Assembly (NCBI RefSeq): GCF_019904175.1
Contig: NZ_CP061913.1
Location: 10,726,001 to 10,790,000, forward strand
Source of the DNA: Dactylosporangium vinaceum
GTDB lineage: Bacteria > Actinomycetota > Actinomycetes > Mycobacteriales > Micromonosporaceae
Direction: 5' to 3'
DNA length: 64,000 bases
The notes below the pieces were generated by a model, which saw only the letters and a list, made by a program, of their open reading frames with translations, searched no databases and was not told the origin of the DNA. The position numbers and the translations under genes are program-made. Shown here in pieces: positions 52,865-63,270 of this stretch. Numbering within the stretch: position 1 is the first letter of the stretch; each line of letters starts with the position of its first letter.

Positions 52865-53380
52865 CTATTTGCCCGGCGCGCTCTTGAGCCAGGTGAGCGC
52901 GGCCTTGTGATAACCGACCGCAAACTCCAGCGAGGCGGCGAAGAAGTCGTCGCCCGACTTCTTGGCCTCCTTGACCATTTCCCGCGTCTCGGTAAGCGCC
53001 GCATTGTGGTATTCGGCGGCCTGGGCATAGACGTCCTGCAGTTGCGCGGCCGACTGCTGCGCGCCGAACGCGACACGCAGTGCGACGGGATTGCGCAACG
53101 CCTCACGCCCGGCCGGCTCCGACAGCCAGCGCGCGAACGCGCGCTTTCCGGCCGGCGTGATCGCATAGGGCTGGCTGGAGCGGGCGCCGGGCTTGCCGAG
53201 CTTGACGTATCCGGAGTCGGCCAGCGCGGGCAGCTCACGGTAGACCTGGCTGCGCGTCATCGACCAGTAGGGGCCGAGCCGGCGATGCGCGGCGGCCATC
53301 AGCTGACCGCCCGTCATCGGCCCCTCGTGCAGCAACCCCAGCAGGGCAGCCGCGGTCGCGTTGACTCCAGAATCAGCCAT
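52865..53380 (-). CDS. PadR-family transcriptional regulator
   Basis: The 171-residue protein has the PadR winged helix at the N-terminus (ALLGLLHEGPMTGGQLMAAA then MTRSQVYRELPALADSGYVK) and a C-terminal dimerisation helix region. Such repressors respond to phenolics, drugs or metals. The ATG at 53380 begins before the conserved part. It is directly upstream of prfB in the same direction (29 bp) and next to a Ser/Thr kinase gene; the target is not evident. Confidence 0.88.
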   Translation of the reverse strand: MADSGVNATAAALLGLLHEGPMTGGQLMAAAHRRLGPYWSMTRSQVYRELPALADSGYVKLGKPGARSSQPYAITPAGKRAFARWLSEPAGREALRNPVALRVAFGAQQSAAQLQDVYAQAAEYHNAALTETREMVKEAKKSGDDFFAASLEFAVGYHKAALTWLKSAPGK

Positions 53381-53487
53381 GACCCCACGCTGCCATCTTT
53401 CGACTGCGCAGTCCAGCATTTCGCCAAATCCACTGTGAACTGTCGCGGTGCGACTGTCGAGTTAGGACAGCCGTACGGTGATCGCCA

Positions 53488-55389
53488 TTACTGTTTGAAT
53501 GTCGGGAACGCCGGCATCGACGGCATCGACGGGAACGAGGGCATCGGGTCACCGATCCCGGGGAGCCCGGTCTTGGTGGGCGCCGGCGCGGTCGTTGCGG
53601 GCTTCCTGGTGGGCGGCTTCTCGCCGTCGCCGACGCCCGAGTCAGCGGTCTGCGTCGCCGAGGGCGTCGGCCCCGGCGTGGCGCTCGGCACGGGCGCGGC
53701 GGCGGCCGAGCCGGACGGGGCCGGCGCGGAGGCGGAGACGCCCTGCTTGCCGCCCGTTTTGTCAGCCTTCGGGTCACCACCGGTAAGCAGCAGCGCACCC
53801 ACCGCAATGATCGCGATGAGCAGCAGGCCGCCACCGATCGCGGCGAGCACCCGGCGCTGCTGGCGCTTCCCCGCGTCGGACGCGGGCCGCGACTCCCCCT
53901 CGCCGAACTCCTCGAACAGGCGATCGGCCGTCTCCTCGGGCGTGGCCGCCACGGGACGAACCGGCATTTCGGGGGTACCCGGGCCACCCGGCATGAATAC
54001 CCCCAGCACCTCGGTCGGCGGCTCGGGCGGTGCCGGCGCCGCGACGATCTCCGTGGCGGGCTCCTCGGCGGCGGACGGTGCTCCCCCGACGATCTCCGTC
54101 GCGGGCTCCTCGGTAGCGGGCTCCTCGGCGGCGGATGGGGCCGGCTCGGCCCGCAGCGCGGTGGGCGGCTCGTCCGGCGACGCGGTCCGCTGCGGCGGGA
54201 TGACCATCTCCTCCGCCTGCGCCGCGTCACCCCAGAGCGGCACACCCGCGGCCACCGCCGCGGACGGGGTCTCCGGGGCGGGGTCAGCGGCCCCAGGGCC
54301 CTCAGCGGCGGAAGCCGGAGTCGCGGCGACGACCTCGGTGTCCGGCTCGCGCATCGGGGTCGGGGCGGCGTCTGGATGTACAACCGCTGCCGTCGGCTCT
54401 TCAATCGGCACCGCCATCATCAGCGCGGCGGACGCGGCCGCCGGCGACGTCGGCGCGGTCGGCAGGGGCACCCAGTCCACCCGCCGGACCGGCGCCTGCA
54501 TCGGCGCGGTCAGCTCGGCCGAGCGCTGCCAGAAGGTGACGGCCTCGGCGGGCAGGCGGGGCAGCGGCTCGAACCCGTCGAGCGCGCCCTCGGCCGCGCG
54601 GAGCCGGCCCACGATCGAGGCCGCCGTGGGCCGCATCCGCGGGTCGATCTCCATGCACGCCTCGATCACCGGCCAGAGCGCGGCCGGCATGCCGGGCGGG
54701 GGCACCGGCACGCAGTCGGCGTGGCGGCGCAGGACCTCGTTCGGCGCGCCGCCCCGATACGGGCTGCGGCCGCAGATCAGCTCGAAGAGGACGACGCCGA
54801 GGGCGTACACGTCGGCGGCCGGGCTCGGGGTGCCCCCGGCCACGACCTCCGGCGCCACGTACTCGGGCGTGGCGTGGGTCGGACCGGCCGGGCGGTCCAG
54901 GCGGCGGGCGACGCCGAAGTCGGCCAGGCGCACCGGGCCGCCGTCGGTCGGCACCAGCACGTTGCCGGGCTTCACGTCGCCGTGGACGATGCCGTTGCCG
55001 TGGACGTACGCCAGCGCGTCGGCCACCTGCGCGACGACCTCGGCGGCGACGGCGGGCGGCAGTGGCCCTTCGGCCCGCAGCCGGCGGCGCAGGTCGGGCC
55101 CGGCGACAAGCTCCATGGCGATCGCGAGCCCGCTCTTCTCGGTGATCAGGTTCTTCACCCGTATGACTGACGGGTGGTCGAGCCCGGCCAGCAGCTCGGC
55201 CTCGCCGAGGAACCCGTCCTTGAGCTCGGACACCTCGGCCGCCTCCGGCCGCAGCACCTTGATCGCGACCCACTCACCGGCCTGCGTGTCGTAGGCGCGC
55301 CAGACCGCGCCGATCGCGCCCCGAGCCACCTCGGACTCGAGCCGGTACCGGCCCCCCAGCATCGTCTTTGCGCTCGCCACCGTCTTCAT
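53488..55389 (-). CDS. membrane Ser/Thr protein kinase (PknB-like)
   Basis: The 633-residue protein has a Hanks-type kinase domain (about residues 11-270), a long acidic/Pro/Ala linker, one membrane segment (about 507-530) and a short Pro/Ser/Thr-rich outside tail. The glycine loop is YRLESEVARGAIGAVWRAYD, the invariant Lys is in WVAIKVLRPEA, the catalytic loop is GIVHGDVKPGNVLV (HGD instead of HRD) and the Mg motif is LADFGVARRL. No PASTA repeats are seen. GGGGAGGGA lies before the ATG. The linker repeats Pro-Ala-Thr-Glu units (EEPATEEPATEIVGGAPSAA). Confidence 0.92.
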   Translation of the reverse strand: MKTVASAKTMLGGRYRLESEVARGAIGAVWRAYDTQAGEWVAIKVLRPEAAEVSELKDGFLGEAELLAGLDHPSVIRVKNLITEKSGLAIAMELVAGPDLRRRLRAEGPLPPAVAAEVVAQVADALAYVHGNGIVHGDVKPGNVLVPTDGGPVRLADFGVARRLDRPAGPTHATPEYVAPEVVAGGTPSPAADVYALGVVLFELICGRSPYRGGAPNEVLRRHADCVPVPPPGMPAALWPVIEACMEIDPRMRPTAASIVGRLRAAEGALDGFEPLPRLPAEAVTFWQRSAELTAPMQAPVRRVDWVPLPTAPTSPAAASAALMMAVPIEEPTAAVVHPDAAPTPMREPDTEVVAATPASAAEGPGAADPAPETPSAAVAAGVPLWGDAAQAEEMVIPPQRTASPDEPPTALRAEPAPSAAEEPATEEPATEIVGGAPSAAEEPATEIVAAPAPPEPPTEVLGVFMPGGPGTPEMPVRPVAATPEETADRLFEEFGEGESRPASDAGKRQQRRVLAAIGGGLLLIAIIAVGALLLTGGDPKADKTGGKQGVSASAPAPSGSAAAAPVPSATPGPTPSATQTADSGVGDGEKPPTRKPATTAPAPTKTGLPGIGDPMPSFPSMPSMPAFPTFKQ

Positions 55390-55481
55390 TGCAAGTCCCT
55401 CCCCTTACCCTGAGACGCTAGGCGAGCGCGCTTGCTCGACGGGTCGCCGTCCCGCCGGATGGCACAAAGAAGGGAGTCTGT

Positions 55482-56303
55482 CTACAGGTGGCTGCGCAGC
55501 TCCCAGAGCTCAGGGTAGAACCGCAGCTCAACCCGGGAGCGCAGGTACGCACCGCCCGCGCTGCCGCCGGTGCCGGCCTTGGTCCCGATCTGCCGCTCGG
55601 CCATGAGCACGTGCCGGGCCCGCCACAGCGACCACGCCTGATCGTGGGCGATCATGGCCTCGGCCAGATCCCACAGCGGACCGTACTGCTCCCGGTCCCG
55701 CGAGATCGCCACCAGCGATGCGAACCGCTCCTCCGGGCCGGCCACCGCGAACCCGTGCCGGTCGAGCATGGCCAGGAACGCCTCCCACACGCTCGGCTCG
55801 GCCAGCCGCCGCTCGAGCCGCTCCCGCTCGAGATCGGTGAGCCCGCGGAAGCGCTTGAGGTATGTCGGGTCCTTCAGCCCGGAGAGGAACTCGATCTCCC
55901 GGAACTGCCCCGACTGGAACCCCGACGCCGGCGCCAGCTTGTTGCGGAAGCGCAGGAAGTCCTGCGGGGTCATGGTGTCGATGACGTCGACCTGGCTCAC
56001 GAGCACCCGCTGGATCGCCAGGCACCGCTCCAGCCGGACCCGGGGCAGGTACGTCTCCCCGGCCAGCAGCCGGTCCCGCGCGTCGCCGAGCTCGTGGAGG
56101 ATCAGCTTGAACCACAGCTCGTACACCTGGTGGATCGTGATGAACAGCAGCTCGTCGTGCGCGGGCGGGCTCGACTCCGGCACCTGGGCCTCGAGCAGCC
56201 CCGACAGCCGCAGATAATCACCGTAGGTAAGCTGCCCGCCCTGCTCTCCGAAGTGCGCGTCAGTCCAGTTGCCGGCGGCGCTGCCAGCAGATTCGTTGGT
56301 CAC
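55482..56303 (-). CDS. kynA: tryptophan 2,3-dioxygenase
   Basis: The heme enzyme opens the tryptophan indole ring to N-formylkynurenine, the first step of the kynurenine route. The 273-residue protein has the family segments LTYGDYLRLSGLLEAQVP, DELLFITIHQVYELWFKLIL, MTPQDFLRFRNKLAPASGFQ, and the heme-His region WRARHVLMAERQIGTKAGTG with GGS following. The GTG at 56303 faces the divergent gene at 56330 with only 26 bp between. Downstream kynB/kynU genes are not in this window. Confidence 0.95.
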   Translation of the reverse strand: MTNESAGSAAGNWTDAHFGEQGGQLTYGDYLRLSGLLEAQVPESSPPAHDELLFITIHQVYELWFKLILHELGDARDRLLAGETYLPRVRLERCLAIQRVLVSQVDVIDTMTPQDFLRFRNKLAPASGFQSGQFREIEFLSGLKDPTYLKRFRGLTDLERERLERRLAEPSVWEAFLAMLDRHGFAVAGPEERFASLVAISRDREQYGPLWDLAEAMIAHDQAWSLWRARHVLMAERQIGTKAGTGGSAGGAYLRSRVELRFYPELWELRSHL

Positions 56304-56310
56304 CGGCCCA

Positions 56311-56320
56311 CGCTATAAGG
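56311..56320. promoter_or_regulatory. shared A/T-rich core between divergent genes
   Basis: CGCTATAAGG provides -10-like hexamers in both directions: TATAGC on the minus strand, eight bases before kynA GTG, and TATAAG on the plus strand, about ten bases before the GTG at 56330. Divergent promoters may overlap here. Confidence 0.4.
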
Positions 56321-56329
56321 TCACGTGTC

Positions 56330-57880
56330 GTGACGAGAGGCGCACTGGTCCGCTGGCTGCAGGGTCTCGGACCGCACGAGCTCGGTGAGGTCCTCCGCCG
56401 CCGCCCCGACGCCCTTGTCGCGCCGTCACCCGGCGATCTCACCCAGCTGGCCGCCCGGCTCTCCACCCGGACCGCGGTCACGGAGGTCCTGGCCACGCTT
56501 CCGCTCCCGGCCCTGCAGGTGATCGAGGCGCTGGCCCGCCTGGGTGGGCCGCCGACCACACTCGCGGACCTGGCCGCGGACCTGGACCGCGCCCCCGACG
56601 ACGCCGAGCTGCAGGCCACCCTGCGCGTGCTGAGCCAGCGCGCCCTCGTCTGGCCGGACGGCGATGATCTCTGGACCACGCCGGCCCTGCTCCTGGAGGC
56701 GTCCGGCCCCGCCGCCGAGCCGTTCGCGCCGGTCCCGCCCGCCCCGTCCCTGGTGCCCGCCGACCGCGCGGCGATTCGCACGGCGGCCGGTGAGTCGGCG
56801 GCCGATCTCCTGCAATACGCGGCGGCCGTACTCGCTGAAGCCCCCTTCTCCCGCCAGCGCAACGGCGGCGTGGCGACCCGCGAGCACGCCCGGCTGGCCG
56901 CGGCACTCGGCCTCGATGAGCCGCTCGTCGCCCACTTCGCCGATGTCGTACTCCACGCAGGTCTCCTGGCCCCGGACGGCACCGAGCTCGAGGCGACGAC
57001 CGCCGCCGCCGCGTGGACGGCCGCCCCGCTCCCGGAGCGCCTGGCCCGGCTGCTGTCGGCCTGGTGGTCCGGCCCGCCCCTGCGCCGGGTCGTGATCCGG
57101 GTCCTGCACGACCTCCCGCCGGACACCGCCGTGCGCGGCACCGACTCCCTGGCCGCCCTGGTCCGCTGGACCGCACCCCGCCCGTCCCGCTCGGTCGCGC
57201 TGCCCGAGGTGGTGAGCGGCATCGTGGCCGAGGCGACGCTGCTCGGCGTGTGCGTGATGCTGTCGCCGGACACGTTCGCGATCAGCCCGCTCGGGCGCGC
57301 CCTGGCCGACGGCCGCTCGCTCGTCGAGGTGGCCACGCCGCTCCTGCCGGCCGTCGACGTGCGGGTCCTGGCCGCGCAGAGCGTTGTCGTCAGCGCGGAC
57401 CCGGCGGCGTTGGACGAGGTGGCGGCCGCGCTGCACCTGACGCGGGTGGCTCCCACGGTGGCCATCTCCCCCGACGGGGTCGCCTCGGTCCGGGCCGCGC
57501 TGGGGGCCGCCTTCCGCCCGCCCGCCGCGGCTCCGGCGGTGTCGGCTCCCCGGCCGGCCCGCCCGAGGCCGGCAGTGGACCCGGTCGATCTGGCGCACCG
57601 CCTGTCGGTACCGCTCCAGCGCAACGCCTCGGCCCTGGAGCAGATCCGGCACCGAGCCCCGCAGCTCCGCCCCGAGCAGGCGCAGCTGCTGGCCGACGCG
57701 GTCGAGCACGGCACGCCGATCTGGATCCGCTACGTCGACGCCAACGGCCGCGCCTCGGAGCGCGTCATCGAGAACGCCGAGCTGGCCGGCTCCGTCATCG
57801 AAGCCTGGTGCCGCCTGCGCCGCGACGACCGCGCCTTCACCCTGAACAAGATCGTCGCCGTCGCCCGGCCACGGCACTGA
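56330..57880 (+). CDS. XPB/Ssl2-like N-terminal and WYL-like domain protein, shortened
   Basis: The 516-residue protein belongs to the actinobacterial family with an XPB/Ssl2-like helicase-associated N-terminal region (about residues 1-330, LVRWLQGLGPHELGEVLRRR) and a C-terminal WYL-like part (about 450-516, PIWIRYVDANGRASERVIEN). Homologues that I recall, such as Rv0862c, are about 750 residues and have a long middle containing a domain that reads like QADLTVV; here that middle appears to be missing (about residues 340-400 jump straight to LTRVAPTVAISPDGV). No helicase motifs are present. Role unknown, maybe DNA repair related. Confidence 0.72.
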   Translation: MTRGALVRWLQGLGPHELGEVLRRRPDALVAPSPGDLTQLAARLSTRTAVTEVLATLPLPALQVIEALARLGGPPTTLADLAADLDRAPDDAELQATLRVLSQRALVWPDGDDLWTTPALLLEASGPAAEPFAPVPPAPSLVPADRAAIRTAAGESAADLLQYAAAVLAEAPFSRQRNGGVATREHARLAAALGLDEPLVAHFADVVLHAGLLAPDGTELEATTAAAAWTAAPLPERLARLLSAWWSGPPLRRVVIRVLHDLPPDTAVRGTDSLAALVRWTAPRPSRSVALPEVVSGIVAEATLLGVCVMLSPDTFAISPLGRALADGRSLVEVATPLLPAVDVRVLAAQSVVVSADPAALDEVAAALHLTRVAPTVAISPDGVASVRAALGAAFRPPAAAPAVSAPRPARPRPAVDPVDLAHRLSVPLQRNASALEQIRHRAPQLRPEQAQLLADAVEHGTPIWIRYVDANGRASERVIENAELAGSVIEAWCRLRRDDRAFTLNKIVAVARPRH

Positions 57881-58238
57881 CGTCGTTTGCCCGATATGTC
57901 GGGCGCTCGCGCGCCGCGCAAGCGCTCGGCCGACGTGAGCGATATGTCGGGCGCACGTGCCGCACCATCGCTCGGGCCGGCGTGAGCGATATGTCGGGCG
58001 CTTGCGCGCCGCGCTGGCGCTCGACATATCGGATTTATACGACGGCGGGGTATATGTCAGCCGTGCAATGAATGTCCGAATTCCTCGACACCCGGCCGTC
58101 GCCGCCCGCTACGCCGCCGCCGCCGCCGAGATGTACTACCCGCGCACCCGTGCAGCGCCTCGAATGCAAAGACCCGGCCCCCGCCGGACGCCTCCGCGCG
58201 CCGCAGCGGGTCGCGCCCGACCGCCAGGGGTGGACGCC
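57881..58238. other. interval with hairpin repeats, no gene
   Basis: About 358 bp after the XPB-like gene. The left half is the repeat array; the right half (58040-58238) has no convincing frame. Confidence 0.5.
57893..58030 (+). repeat. GATATGTCGGGCGC repeat array ending in an inverted copy
   Basis: GATATGTCGGGCGC occurs at 57893-57906, 57941-57954 and 57988-58001 (spacing 48 and 47 bp), and its inverted partner GCGCTCGACATATC follows at 58017-58030. The last direct copy and the inverted copy form a 14-bp hairpin with one G-U pair and a 15-nt GC-rich loop, followed by GGATTTATAC. The same structure with changed but still pairing bases lies at 15453-15497 on the other strand. Confidence 0.8.
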
Positions 58239-59105
58239 CTAGGAGCGCTTGATCGTCCGGCCGACCAGGATCATCGCCACGAACGCCCCCGCGAACAGCA
58301 GGATCAGCCCGTGGTTCACCTGCTCCGGCAGGCGGTTCGCGATGATCGCGGCGTCGAACTCGCTCTCCTTCGCGACCGCACTCGACAGCGGCAGCCCACC
58401 GATCCACCCGATCAGCGCCGCCCCCAGCGTCAACAGCCCCGGGATCGCGCCGGCGAAGGGGTACGTCGGCCAGGGCAGCGCCAGCCCGGTGCGCCGCAGG
58501 TAGCCGAAGGCCAAGGCGCCCGCCGCGATCCCGCCGACGATCGACCCCGTCAGCTGCAGCCGGTAGGACGCGTCGGCCATGCTGCCGACAGTCTCCTCGT
58601 TGCCGAATAGGTCGACGAGATCATTCTGGAAGTACGCCACCAGGAGCCCGATCGCCGAGGCCAGCACGCCACCGGCCGCACCCGCGGCGACCGCGCTCAC
58701 CGGGTGCGCGGCCGCGGCCAGGCCACCGAGCGCTCCGGCCACCGCCACGGTCACGGCGACATAGGCGACAGAGGGCCCCGAGTGGTACGCCATCAGCATC
58801 CCGCCCATCGCGAGGAGCCCGACCGGCAGGCCGCCCAGCGCGCCGTGGAGCAGCCGCCCGCGCACTCCGGCGTCGGCCGCGAACCGGCCCACCGCCAGCA
58901 CCCCGACCGCCGCTCCCGCGATGAGTGTCGGGGTCAGGACGGCCGGCAGCACGAGCGCGGCGACCGCGGGCCCGGGCACGTGCCCGTACGCCGAGAACAG
59001 CGTCAGGAACAGCAGTACCAGCGCGAAGGCGGCCACGAACACCGCGCGCGCCGGGCGCCACGCGTCGACGGCCGGCTCGGTCACTGCAGCACGCTTCGAA
59101 CCCAC
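58239..59105 (-). CDS. multi-pass membrane protein of unknown function
   Basis: The protein has about eight membrane segments over 288 residues, Ala/Gly/Val-rich throughout, with short loops. I recognise no transporter signature. The GTG at 59105 is chosen: TACGCT on the minus strand (plus 59114-59119) lies eight bases before it, and an ATG two codons earlier is only two bases from that hexamer. It is divergent from pruA with about 107 bp between. Confidence 0.72.
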   Translation of the reverse strand: MGSKRAAVTEPAVDAWRPARAVFVAAFALVLLFLTLFSAYGHVPGPAVAALVLPAVLTPTLIAGAAVGVLAVGRFAADAGVRGRLLHGALGGLPVGLLAMGGMLMAYHSGPSVAYVAVTVAVAGALGGLAAAAHPVSAVAAGAAGGVLASAIGLLVAYFQNDLVDLFGNEETVGSMADASYRLQLTGSIVGGIAAGALAFGYLRRTGLALPWPTYPFAGAIPGLLTLGAALIGWIGGLPLSSAVAKESEFDAAIIANRLPEQVNHGLILLFAGAFVAMILVGRTIKRS

Positions 59106-59212
59106 GACCATGCAGCGTACGCGAGGCCGCCGGGCCGCCGGTTCGCCCCGCCGCGCCGTGGGAGGATGGGGGAAACCTCGCCAACGCTGCCGAGACGACG
59201 TGGGAGACCCTC

Positions 59213-60832
<1,620 letters not shown>

Positions 60833-60844
60833 GCCGTCGGCGCA

Positions 60845-60875
60845 CCCGGCGGCGGCGGACTCCGTCGCCGCCGGG
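60845..60875. terminator. bidirectional terminator hairpin
   Basis: CCCGGCGGCG (60845-60854) pairs with CGCCGCCGGG (60866-60875) between the convergent pruA and 60887-61393 genes. Confidence 0.65.
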
Positions 60876-60886
60876 CCGACCGGTCC

Positions 60887-61393
60887 CTAGTTGACCAATT
60901 GGTCGAGCTCCGAGGGGTCGTACCACTCGAGTTCGTGATCCTCGGCGCCGTCCACCGTGAACTGCGCGTCGGCGTCGCCGGCCTCGGCCCGCTCCACCAC
61001 GTCGACGGCGGCCGACACGTCACGCTCGGCGTCGTGCCCGTCCACGTGGATCGCCGCCACCGTGCGCAGCGCGATCCGGCCGGAGACCTCGACCAGGCTC
61101 GACCCGAGATCGAGCCCGTGCATCTTCACCTGCGCCCCGGGCAGGTCGGCGGACAGCACCACCCGCCGGCGGGGCGTCTTGTCGTCGTTGCGCAGCAGCC
61201 GCAGAGCACCCTGCGCGGCCCGCGTGAACGCGACGTACTCCAGCTCCTCCTCGTCGCCCTCGGCGTACCACTCCCGCAGCGACGGCGTGACCGCGTGCAC
61301 CTCCGTCGGCGGCGGCAGCTCACCGCTCTCCCGCAGCACGGCGAGCTGAGCGAGCGTCGCGGGCAGATACACACGCGTGAGGTCGGTCGTCAC
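60887..61393 (-). CDS. conserved actinobacterial protein of unknown function
   Basis: The 168-residue protein is beta/alpha mixed and acidic, with TRVYLPATLAQLAVLRESGE at the start and RRVVLSADLPGAQVKMHGL in the middle, no membrane segment. It is widespread-looking in actinomycetes but its role is unknown to me. The GTG at 61393 is used. It lies between pruA and the small HTH gene, which points in the opposite direction. Confidence 0.75.
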   Translation of the reverse strand: MTTDLTRVYLPATLAQLAVLRESGELPPPTEVHAVTPSLREWYAEGDEEELEYVAFTRAAQGALRLLRNDDKTPRRRVVLSADLPGAQVKMHGLDLGSSLVEVSGRIALRTVAAIHVDGHDAERDVSAAVDVVERAEAGDADAQFTVDGAEDHELEWYDPSELDQLVN

Positions 61394-61505
61394 GCTTTTG
61401 TCCTACACCCTTGCCCGGCTTTCGACACGCATGTCGGGCGTGTCGGAGCGCAGCGAATCGCGGCCGTCGTAACCAACGGGAAGCCAACGATGGCAAACTG
61501 GGCCG

Positions 61506-61742
61506 ATGGAGCCGCGATTCCTGCTCATGGCCGACGTCGCCGAGCAGCTGAACGTGTCGGCCTCGCAGGTGTACCACATGGTGCGCAGCGGCGAGCTGCC
61601 GGCGATCAAGATCGGCGGCCGGGGCCAGTGGCGCATCGAGCGGAGCAAGCTCGAGGAGTACATCGAGCGCAAGTACGCCGAGACCGCCGAGTGGGTCCGC
61701 ACCAACCCCCTGGTCGAGAAGGACGATCCCGACCTGTCCTGA
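61506..61742 (+). CDS. BldC/excisionase-like HTH DNA-binding protein
   Basis: The 78-residue protein has the winged-helix of the MerR/excisionase type: LMADVAEQLNVSASQVYHMV, then GELPAIKIGGRGQWRIERSK. Stand-alone proteins of this kind in actinobacteria include BldC, a developmental regulator, but its size and tail (WVRTNPLVEKDDPDLS) differ, so the name is not assigned. CAAACT lies about six bases before the ATG. The next gene on the strand is the Rv3235-like one. Confidence 0.85.
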   Translation: MEPRFLLMADVAEQLNVSASQVYHMVRSGELPAIKIGGRGQWRIERSKLEEYIERKYAETAEWVRTNPLVEKDDPDLS

Positions 61743-62009
61743 GCAGGCAATTTCCTTTGGGTGGGTACTCGCACAGAGCGTCGCCACCCGCCTTCTCCGG
61801 CACCCGAGCCGTCTTGCAGCACTCCCTCCCGCCGCGTCGAAGCCGGACATTTCGCACACGGATGGCGGGCGCGCAGGAAAGGACGAAGCGGTTAAAGCCC
61901 CGCGAACGCCTCCGTAAGCCGCAGCCCGCTCGTTGACTCCATCGCGCCTGCTCGATACAACTGATTCCGGAGGCAAACGAAAGCAAACGCAAGCATCGGG
62001 GGGCTTCTC

Positions 62010-63056
62010 ATGGCGGCGATCACCGAGCACCGACCGCGCCGCGACCTACGCGGCAGTCAACCGACGGGCGACCGCGCCACCCGGCGAAGCACCGGCCCCG
62101 AGCACGCCGGCCAAGGTCCCGCCGAGCGCGGAGGCACAGCCCGAAGCCGCAGACCGGACCACGCCAGCGGACCGGGGAACCACGCCGGCCAAGGTCCTCC
62201 CGAGCGCGGCGGCGCATCCCGAAGCCGCGGACCCGTCCAGAGCGGCGGGCCGGGCGGCGGGCCAGACAAAGGAGCGGGGCCGGTCCGCGGGACCGGAAGC
62301 GGGCTAGGCAAAGGAGCCGGGCTGGTCCGCGAGGCTGACGGCGGGCTGGGCAAAGGAGCCGGGCCAGTCCGCGAGGCCGGCGGCGAGGGGCGCGCCTCCG
62401 CGACCCGACCGCGCACCCGCCCCGCGCTGGCGGTGGCGCCGCCGGTTCGACTGGCTGCGGCACCGCCGGGTTCGAGCCTGCTGCCGCGGAAGCCGGCCGT
62501 CGTCCTGCGCATGCCGCCACCGCTGGACCCGCCGCCCGAGGACGAGCCGCCCGACACGGTGGCCTGGCTCAACCCACCGAAGCCGGCGCCCGACATGGAG
62601 CCGCTCCCGCTGGAGTGGCCGGGCCTACCGACACCGATCCGCCGGCCCGAGCGCGAGCCGAAGTGGCCGGTCCCGGCCCAGCAGCCAACCCCGCGCTCCG
62701 ATTCGTACCGGGCGGCCAAGCGGTTCGCGAATATGGTCGTGGAAATCCTGAACGGATACCGCCCCCCGAACCAGCTGCGCCCCCTCGCCCATCCGCACCG
62801 CTTCAACGACATCAGCGACCAGGTGCTGCGCCGCACCGTCCGCGTACGCATGACGCCCGGCCAGGCGGCCCGCCACGGAACCCTTGTCCGCATCCGCCGG
62901 CTCCTGGTCAACGAGCCCCTGGAAGGCATAGCCGAGGGCGTGGTCGTCCTGGAGCACGGCGACAACACCTGGGCCATGGCGCTGCGGTTCGAGCGTGAGA
63001 ACCGCCCCAACTATGGCGTACTCGGCTGGGTCTGCACCCTCGTCCAGGTCCTCTGA
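62010..63056 (+). CDS. Rv3235-like protein with long disordered N-terminus
   Basis: The last 130 residues match the Rv3235 family: AAKRFANMVVEILNGYRPPN, LRRTVRVRMTPGQA and VRIRRLLVNEPLEGIAEGVV, ending WAMALRFE. The first 210 residues are low-complexity (Gly/Pro/Arg/Ala repeats, for example GKGAGPVRGTGSG) and may not all be translated; a start nearer residue 145 is possible. In many actinobacteria this gene is followed by secA, but the window shows no secA here. Function unknown; it may act in secretion. Confidence 0.75.
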   Translation: MAAITEHRPRRDLRGSQPTGDRATRRSTGPEHAGQGPAERGGTARSRRPDHASGPGNHAGQGPPERGGASRSRGPVQSGGPGGGPDKGAGPVRGTGSGLGKGAGLVREADGGLGKGAGPVREAGGEGRASATRPRTRPALAVAPPVRLAAAPPGSSLLPRKPAVVLRMPPPLDPPPEDEPPDTVAWLNPPKPAPDMEPLPLEWPGLPTPIRRPEREPKWPVPAQQPTPRSDSYRAAKRFANMVVEILNGYRPPNQLRPLAHPHRFNDISDQVLRRTVRVRMTPGQAARHGTLVRIRRLLVNEPLEGIAEGVVVLEHGDNTWAMALRFERENRPNYGVLGWVCTLVQVL

Positions 63057-63086
63057 ACCACCGTTCCCGCTGCGGCGAGACCAGCC

Positions 63087-63114
63087 GGCCGTCCCGGCAC
63101 GGGGCAGGACGGCC
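63087..63114 (+). terminator. terminator-like hairpin after Rv3235-like gene
   Basis: GGCCGTCC (63087-63094) pairs with GGACGGCC (63107-63114), 30 bp past the stop codon. No T tract. Confidence 0.6.
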
Positions 63115-63228
63115 CGCCCTCGCCGACGCACCCGCCGCTCGAGTTCGGGAGGGACAACCCGAGCGGCGGCCGTGGAGGGCCGGTCAGCCCGGATTCGGTG
63201 GGCCGGGCAAGTGACCCCTCCCCTCCAG

Positions 63229-63270
63229 GGCGGCCATCGCGCCCCTTCGTGCCAGGGCGCGATGGCCGCC
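63229..63270. terminator. perfect 16-bp hairpin
   Basis: GGCGGCCATCGCGCCC (63229-63244) pairs perfectly with GGGCGCGATGGCCGCC (63255-63270) around a 10-nt loop. It is a strong stem with no T tract, possibly a second terminator or a structural element. Confidence 0.6.

Noticed and set aside
52907..55294. 795-residue plus-strand frame
   Set aside because: Shadow of PadR and the Ser/Thr kinase genes; low-complexity Ser/Gly/Ala.
57893..58001. CRISPR-like array
   Set aside because: Three 14-bp repeats at 47-48 bp spacing, but repeats are short, spacers are related to each other and no cas genes are present.
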